Of a DNA stretch of 64,000 bases, positions 60,790 to 64,000 are shown one piece after another. Source of the DNA: Rubrobacter marinus (GTDB lineage Bacteria; Actinomycetota; Rubrobacteria; Rubrobacterales; Rubrobacteraceae); the NCBI RefSeq assembly GCF_011492965.1, contig NZ_CP045121.1, positions 1 through 64,000 of the forward strand, given 5' to 3'. The notes beneath the pieces were generated by a model, which was given only the letters and a program-made list of their open reading frames with translations, was not told the origin of the DNA and ran no database searches. How positions within the stretch are numbered: the stretch's first letter is position 1; the number at the start of each line of letters is the position of its first letter. A program made the translations under genes and the position numbers.

Positions 60790-61788
60790 TTGTTTCGGGG
60801 AACCTTGTCGGCTTACTCAAAGGAATATTGGCAACGGGGCCGTGAGCGGCATCGCGACGGCCGGAACACCGTCGAGGAGGCATCCGGCGTCCTCGTGCGG
60901 CGCATGGACGACGTCGACCTGCGGCGCATACTGGAGTTGCGGGAGACCGTGCGGTGGTCCGGGGACCCGCGGGCTTTCGAGCTCCTGCGGGGGATGGACG
61001 AGGCGCGCTGGGCCGTCGCCGAGGACGGGGGCAAGGGCGGCGTGGTCGGGATGGTCGGGGCGGTGCCGCTGGGAGAGGTGGGGATACTCTGCCACCTCGC
61101 CGTCCACCACGGGCACCGCGGGTACGGCCTGGGCTCCCGGCTCACCCGATGGGCCGTCTCCTACCTGCTCTCCCGGGGGGTACGCTCCGTCAGGCTCGAC
61201 TCGACGCGCGCCGCCGAGGGGCTCTACCGCTCCATGGGCTTCGCGCCCGTCTTCGCCCGCACCGAGTACCGGCTGGAGGGGGGAGTCCTCGCCGCCCGTC
61301 TCCGGGGAGACCGGCACCTCGGCGGGCCGGGGACCGGGGGCGAGAAGGGGCTGCGGGTGGCGCCGCTGTCCTTCGGGGACCTGCCCGAGCTCTACGGGGT
61401 GGACCTGTGGTCCTACGGCGCGGATCGCTCGGCGATCATCCTCGCTACCCTCAGGCAGTACCCGGGCTGGGGGCTCGTCGCCCGGGACGCATCGGGGAGG
61501 GTCCGGGGCTACCTCGTGCGGAGCGCCTCCGGCGCCACCGTCAGGGTCGGGCCCTTCATGGCCTCCTCGCCGGACGTAGCCAGGGCCCTGCTCACCCGCG
61601 CCCTGGAGACCGACGGCGGCCGGTCCGTCGAGGTCTCGCTCCCGGCCCCGAAAGGGAGCCCGGCGCACGCACTGCTCCGCGAGTTCGGCTTCGTCGGACG
61701 CCGGGACCGGCTCCGGATGGAGCTGGGCGAGACGGCCCCGGCGCAGGGCCTGACGGCCTACGCCACCACGCCGTACCTGGCGACCTGA
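60790..61788 (+). CDS. Double-domain GNAT acetyltransferase
   Basis: A protein of up to 332 residues with two GNAT folds. The first (about 36-165) has the acetyl-CoA site VHHGHRGYGLGSRLTRWAV (Q/RxxGxG/A type) and GLYRSMGFAPVF. The second (about 185-325) is more divergent (LPELYGVDLWSYGADRSAIIL, HALLREFGFVGRRDRLRM). Such fusions usually have only one active half. Start uncertain: TTG 60790, or GTG 60895 which begins right at the first domain. Confidence 0.82.
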   Translation: MFRGTLSAYSKEYWQRGRERHRDGRNTVEEASGVLVRRMDDVDLRRILELRETVRWSGDPRAFELLRGMDEARWAVAEDGGKGGVVGMVGAVPLGEVGILCHLAVHHGHRGYGLGSRLTRWAVSYLLSRGVRSVRLDSTRAAEGLYRSMGFAPVFARTEYRLEGGVLAARLRGDRHLGGPGTGGEKGLRVAPLSFGDLPELYGVDLWSYGADRSAIILATLRQYPGWGLVARDASGRVRGYLVRSASGATVRVGPFMASSPDVARALLTRALETDGGRSVEVSLPAPKGSPAHALLREFGFVGRRDRLRMELGETAPAQGLTAYATTPYLAT

Positions 61789-61963
61789 GGGTCCGTCGGC
61801 ACGATAGCCGGGCTATGGGCGGCATCGTCGCGGCAACGAGTAACCCGTCTGATAACTTCCAAAAGCACGGTCCGTCGAACCTTGCCCCGTCATCGCGTTC
61901 GACGTCCTCGTCAGGGAGCGCTTCGTGTGGGCGATCCCGTCGTGTCCGTCGTCCGTGCCGGTC

Positions 61964-62119
61964 CTACGCCGGCGCCTTCTCGGGCTCCCTGGCCGGGACT
62001 TTCTCCGGGGCCGGATCTTCGCGGCGCTCCCTGCGGCGTTCGGGCGTCGGCTCGACCAGCGGCTCCACGATCTCCTCGCGCTCCGGCTTCTCCTCGCCGC
62101 CCGCTCTTACCCCTACCAT
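61964..62119 (-). CDS. Small charged protein, overlapping the upstream gene
   Basis: A 51-residue Glu/Arg/Pro-rich protein (ATG at 62119). Its start overlaps the stop of the 171-residue gene by 7 bp, suggesting translational coupling. No domain seen. It might also be the tail of the upstream protein if a base were missing. Confidence 0.4.
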   Translation of the reverse strand: MVGVRAGGEEKPEREEIVEPLVEPTPERRRERREDPAPEKVPAREPEKAPA

Positions 62120-62628
62120 CCCATCGCCTCCCTCTCCGTGTACTCGCGCAGCTCCTCCGGGCCCTCGACCATCGCGGCGCCCAGCTCCTCGGCCACGCGC
62201 AGGATCTTGGCCTCCGCCTCCTCGGGGAACATCCCCCCGCCGATGCGTGGCCTCACGAACGCCACGGGGAGGGCTTTCTCGGCCCTGAAAAAGGACCTCC
62301 TCTCGTGGTGCACCACCCGGCCCCACGCCAGCACGCTGCCCGCGACGTAGGGTAGGGGCTGCGCCTCGGCGGAGGGCTCGTAGCCCGCGTACAGCCCGCA
62401 CGAGCAGCCGAACTCGGGGGAGGTGCCGCAGGCGCTCCGCACGAGCAGCGGCTTGCCGGGGTCGGCCTGCACCCGCGGCGGGCAGGCGGCTACCGTCGGT
62501 CCCGTCGTCGACCATCCCTTGTGGCCCGTCTGGGCGTGGAGGCTCTCGGAGGGGGAGATCCACCTGCTCGGGATCACCCGCCACGTCCTGTAGCCGATCA
62601 CGATGCCGGTCCTGTCCGGGATCAACAT
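62113..62628 (-). CDS. Conserved-looking protein with Cys-rich CxC segment
   Basis: A 171-residue soluble protein. It starts MLIPDRTGIVIGYRTWRV, has a Cys-rich part (SACGTSPEFGCSCGLYAGYE) that may bind a metal, then VLAWGRVVHHERRSFFRAEKA and a helical end. The combination of the CxCGLYA and WGRVVxHExxxR segments occurs in actinobacterial and phage proteins of unknown function. ATG at 62628. Confidence 0.75.
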   Translation of the reverse strand: MLIPDRTGIVIGYRTWRVIPSRWISPSESLHAQTGHKGWSTTGPTVAACPPRVQADPGKPLLVRSACGTSPEFGCSCGLYAGYEPSAEAQPLPYVAGSVLAWGRVVHHERRSFFRAEKALPVAFVRPRIGGGMFPEEAEAKILRVAEELGAAMVEGPEELREYTEREAMGW

Positions 62629-62921
62629 GCCCCAATGTTACCGCCCCGCCGGCGACTCGTAGCTTCTGCCCCGGCGCACACCATCGCGGCCCTGCCGGGC
62701 GCGACGCCCCGGATCCGAGTTGGGAACGAAGGACGGAGGGTAGAGAAACCGCGGTTACCGGTGGGTGTTCGCAACGCCCTTCGGGCCGGCGGAAGGAGCC
62801 GGGACGACGGAGCAGACGCAGAGACCGTGGACGCCCCGCCCGGCAGGGCCGTGCCGGTGAGCGTTCGAGCGGTGGATCCCACGTCGGTGCCGCGGAGTAC
62901 AGCGATTCGGGAGGAGCAGGT

Positions 62922-63173
62922 ATGGAAGAAGGCAGGCAGGAGATGGCAGCGCGGATGAAGGATACGGGGGCGACGGAGGAAGAGGCCCGCATCCTCTACC
63001 ACCTCGACGAGGTGGGGAGGTTGTTCTACGAGCTACCCGGGATCACCGAGGGCGACCTCACGATCTCGGGCCAGCACGTCTCGTCGCTCGTCCGCATGCT
63101 CGCGTCGAGGGTGGCGGAGAGGGATCACCCCGAGGGCTGGTTCTTCAGCAAGCGCGACGAGGGGGGCAGCTAA
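62922..63173 (+). CDS. Small acidic protein, unknown function
   Basis: An 83-residue protein (ATG at 62922, with GGAGGAG upstream). Mostly helical: EEARILYHLDEVGRLFYELPG, then SGQHVSSLVRMLASRVAER. No catalytic motif or membrane segment. Monocistronic, convergent with the GFA gene. Confidence 0.7.
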   Translation: MEEGRQEMAARMKDTGATEEEARILYHLDEVGRLFYELPGITEGDLTISGQHVSSLVRMLASRVAERDHPEGWFFSKRDEGGS

Positions 63174-63221
63174 CCGTCCCGGCGCAGCGGCGCGACGTTG
63201 GGCTCCGTCCCCCGCGCGGCC

Positions 63222-63653
63222 TTACCTCGGAACGCTGCTCTCCTCGAACCTGGGCAGATCGTCTTGAACGGCGAGCCATCCGGGCTTCTGGGAGAACCAG
63301 TTGTGAGCCTCCGGCTCGAAGGGCTTGAGGTCTTCGAAGACGCCCACGTGGACGTAGATCTCACCCTGCAGGCGCTCGTCCTCGTACGAGACCGGCGTCC
63401 CGCACTCCGCGCAGAAGGACCTGACGACCTCCGGGGAGGAGGCATAAGCTTTGAGCTTCTCTCGCTCGACCTCGACCTGACCGGTCCGGTACCCGGCGAA
63501 GAGCGAGACGGGGGCTCCGGTCGCACGCCTGCAATCCACGCAGTAGCAGTAGACCACGGTCGACGGTCTGCCGGCGGCCCGCAACCTGACGGCCCCGCAC
63601 TGGCATCCGCCCTCCGCCACACGCTCCAACCCACCAGCGTCCTCGACCACCAC
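63222..63653 (-). CDS. GFA-family zinc protein (glutathione-dependent formaldehyde-activating enzyme/CENP-V type)
   Basis: A 143-residue protein with the zinc-binding pattern of the GFA family: GGCQCGAVRLR, CYCVDCRRATGAP and FCAECGTPVSYE. The fold is that of formaldehyde-activating enzyme, but many members have other or unknown roles, and actinobacteria lack glutathione. The GTG at 63653 lies 5-6 nt after AAAGG; the frame is open further upstream without conserved sequence. Another GTG directly after is an alternative. Confidence 0.85.
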   Translation of the reverse strand: MVVEDAGGLERVAEGGCQCGAVRLRAAGRPSTVVYCYCVDCRRATGAPVSLFAGYRTGQVEVEREKLKAYASSPEVVRSFCAECGTPVSYEDERLQGEIYVHVGVFEDLKPFEPEAHNWFSQKPGWLAVQDDLPRFEESSVPR

Positions 63654-63911
63654 ACAGCCTTTCGCTCGCTTCTCTCCGGCACCACGCGGGTTCGACCACC
63701 CTCGTCGAGAACCCCGACCCGTCCCGACAGGATCGTACTCCAAACCCGAGAAAGTCCTACAACGCCTGAGCATAGCGTACCCTGCTGCAGCTCCTACACC
63801 GGAAGATCGACGCAGAGACCTGGACGAACGCAGCCGCTGCCCCTTCATCCCCGGCCGTCGGTACGCGGCCTGTGCTACCAGCGGCACACTGCATCGAGAC
63901 CGGGCCGGGTG

Positions 63912-64000
63912 CTAGCTCCCTCGGCCGGCACGGGCTGTGCCCGGCCTGTAAAACTCCGCCGCGTTGTCGAGGAGGGCTTTTCTCGCCAGGTCTTCGTCGA
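63912..64000 (-). CDS. C-terminus of a gene running off the window, amidohydrolase-like
   Basis: The last 89 bases encode, on the minus strand, an end DEDLARKALLDNAAEFYRPG and a short tail before TAG at 63912. The layout LARKALLDNAAEFY is typical of the last helix of metal-dependent amidohydrolases. Only this fragment is visible, so the call is tentative. Confidence 0.5.
   Translation of the reverse strand, partial: DEDLARKALLDNAAEFYRPGTARAGRGS

Overview
The window starts at the dnaA start codon of a high-GC chromosome and reads away from the replication origin. GC content, heavy use of GTG and TTG starts, a PASTA-kinase/PP2C/FHA cell-wall signalling cluster, acyl-CoA carboxylase subunits, a Rex repressor and a mutL gene (absent from most Actinomycetota) together suggest a deep-branching actinobacterium, most likely Rubrobacter or a close relative. 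That identification is inference from gene content; no database was searched.

Layout. 1-9.5 kb is the origin and replication block: dnaA, an oriC with 13 perfect DnaA boxes and a DnaA-trio unwinding element, dnaN, an S4 gene, recF, gyrB, gyrA and a small DUF6941-like gene. 9.5-12.1 kb holds a NYN-domain protein, two small genes and the RNase P RNA. 12.2-15.7 kb is a succinate dehydrogenase operon, followed by tRNA-Gly. 15.9-22.5 kb carries a Nudix gene, a CoaC-like flavoprotein, an SDR and a large beta-CASP metallo-beta-lactamase fused to a long coiled-coil N-terminus. 22.5-31.9 kb (minus strand) is the growth and division signalling cluster: a polytopic kinase, fhaA, fhaB, PP2C phosphatase, SEDS polymerase, class B PBP with a long glutamine tract, and a PASTA kinase with an asparagine tail. 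32-33.5 kb holds an M4 protease next to an emfourin-like inhibitor gene. 33.5-39.4 kb is accessory: pilin-like, FemAB-like, tRNA-Leu, a DUF4258/DUF2283 pair and GNAT genes. 39.4-54.5 kb contains an exported FN3 protein, a GCS2-family ligase, a DMT transporter, mutL, accB-accC, a YqhQ homologue, an aldo/keto reductase and a circularly permuted ATP-grasp enzyme. 54.6-59.1 kb is a second replication module: DnaD-like, DnaC/DnaI-like loader, a putative recombination protein, a ComEC-like hydrolase and ssb. 59.5-60.5 kb has a candidate C-rich small RNA and rex. The last 3.5 kb holds acetyltransferase, GFA and unknown genes.

How the genes fit together. The origin cluster has no dciA between recF and gyrB, whereas a DnaD/DnaC pair sits next to ssb; this chromosome may load its helicase with a phage-type loader. 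The kinase cluster pairs Ser/Thr kinases, phosphatase and FHA readers with the wall polymerase/transpeptidase pair they control in mycobacteria.

Sequence quality. Six genes carry a total of 13 apparent single-base losses, all placeable in G or C homopolymers and none compensated by an insertion. This points to systematic homopolymer under-calling in the assembly rather than widespread gene decay. Affected genes are reported as broken as sequenced, with their reconstructed reading.
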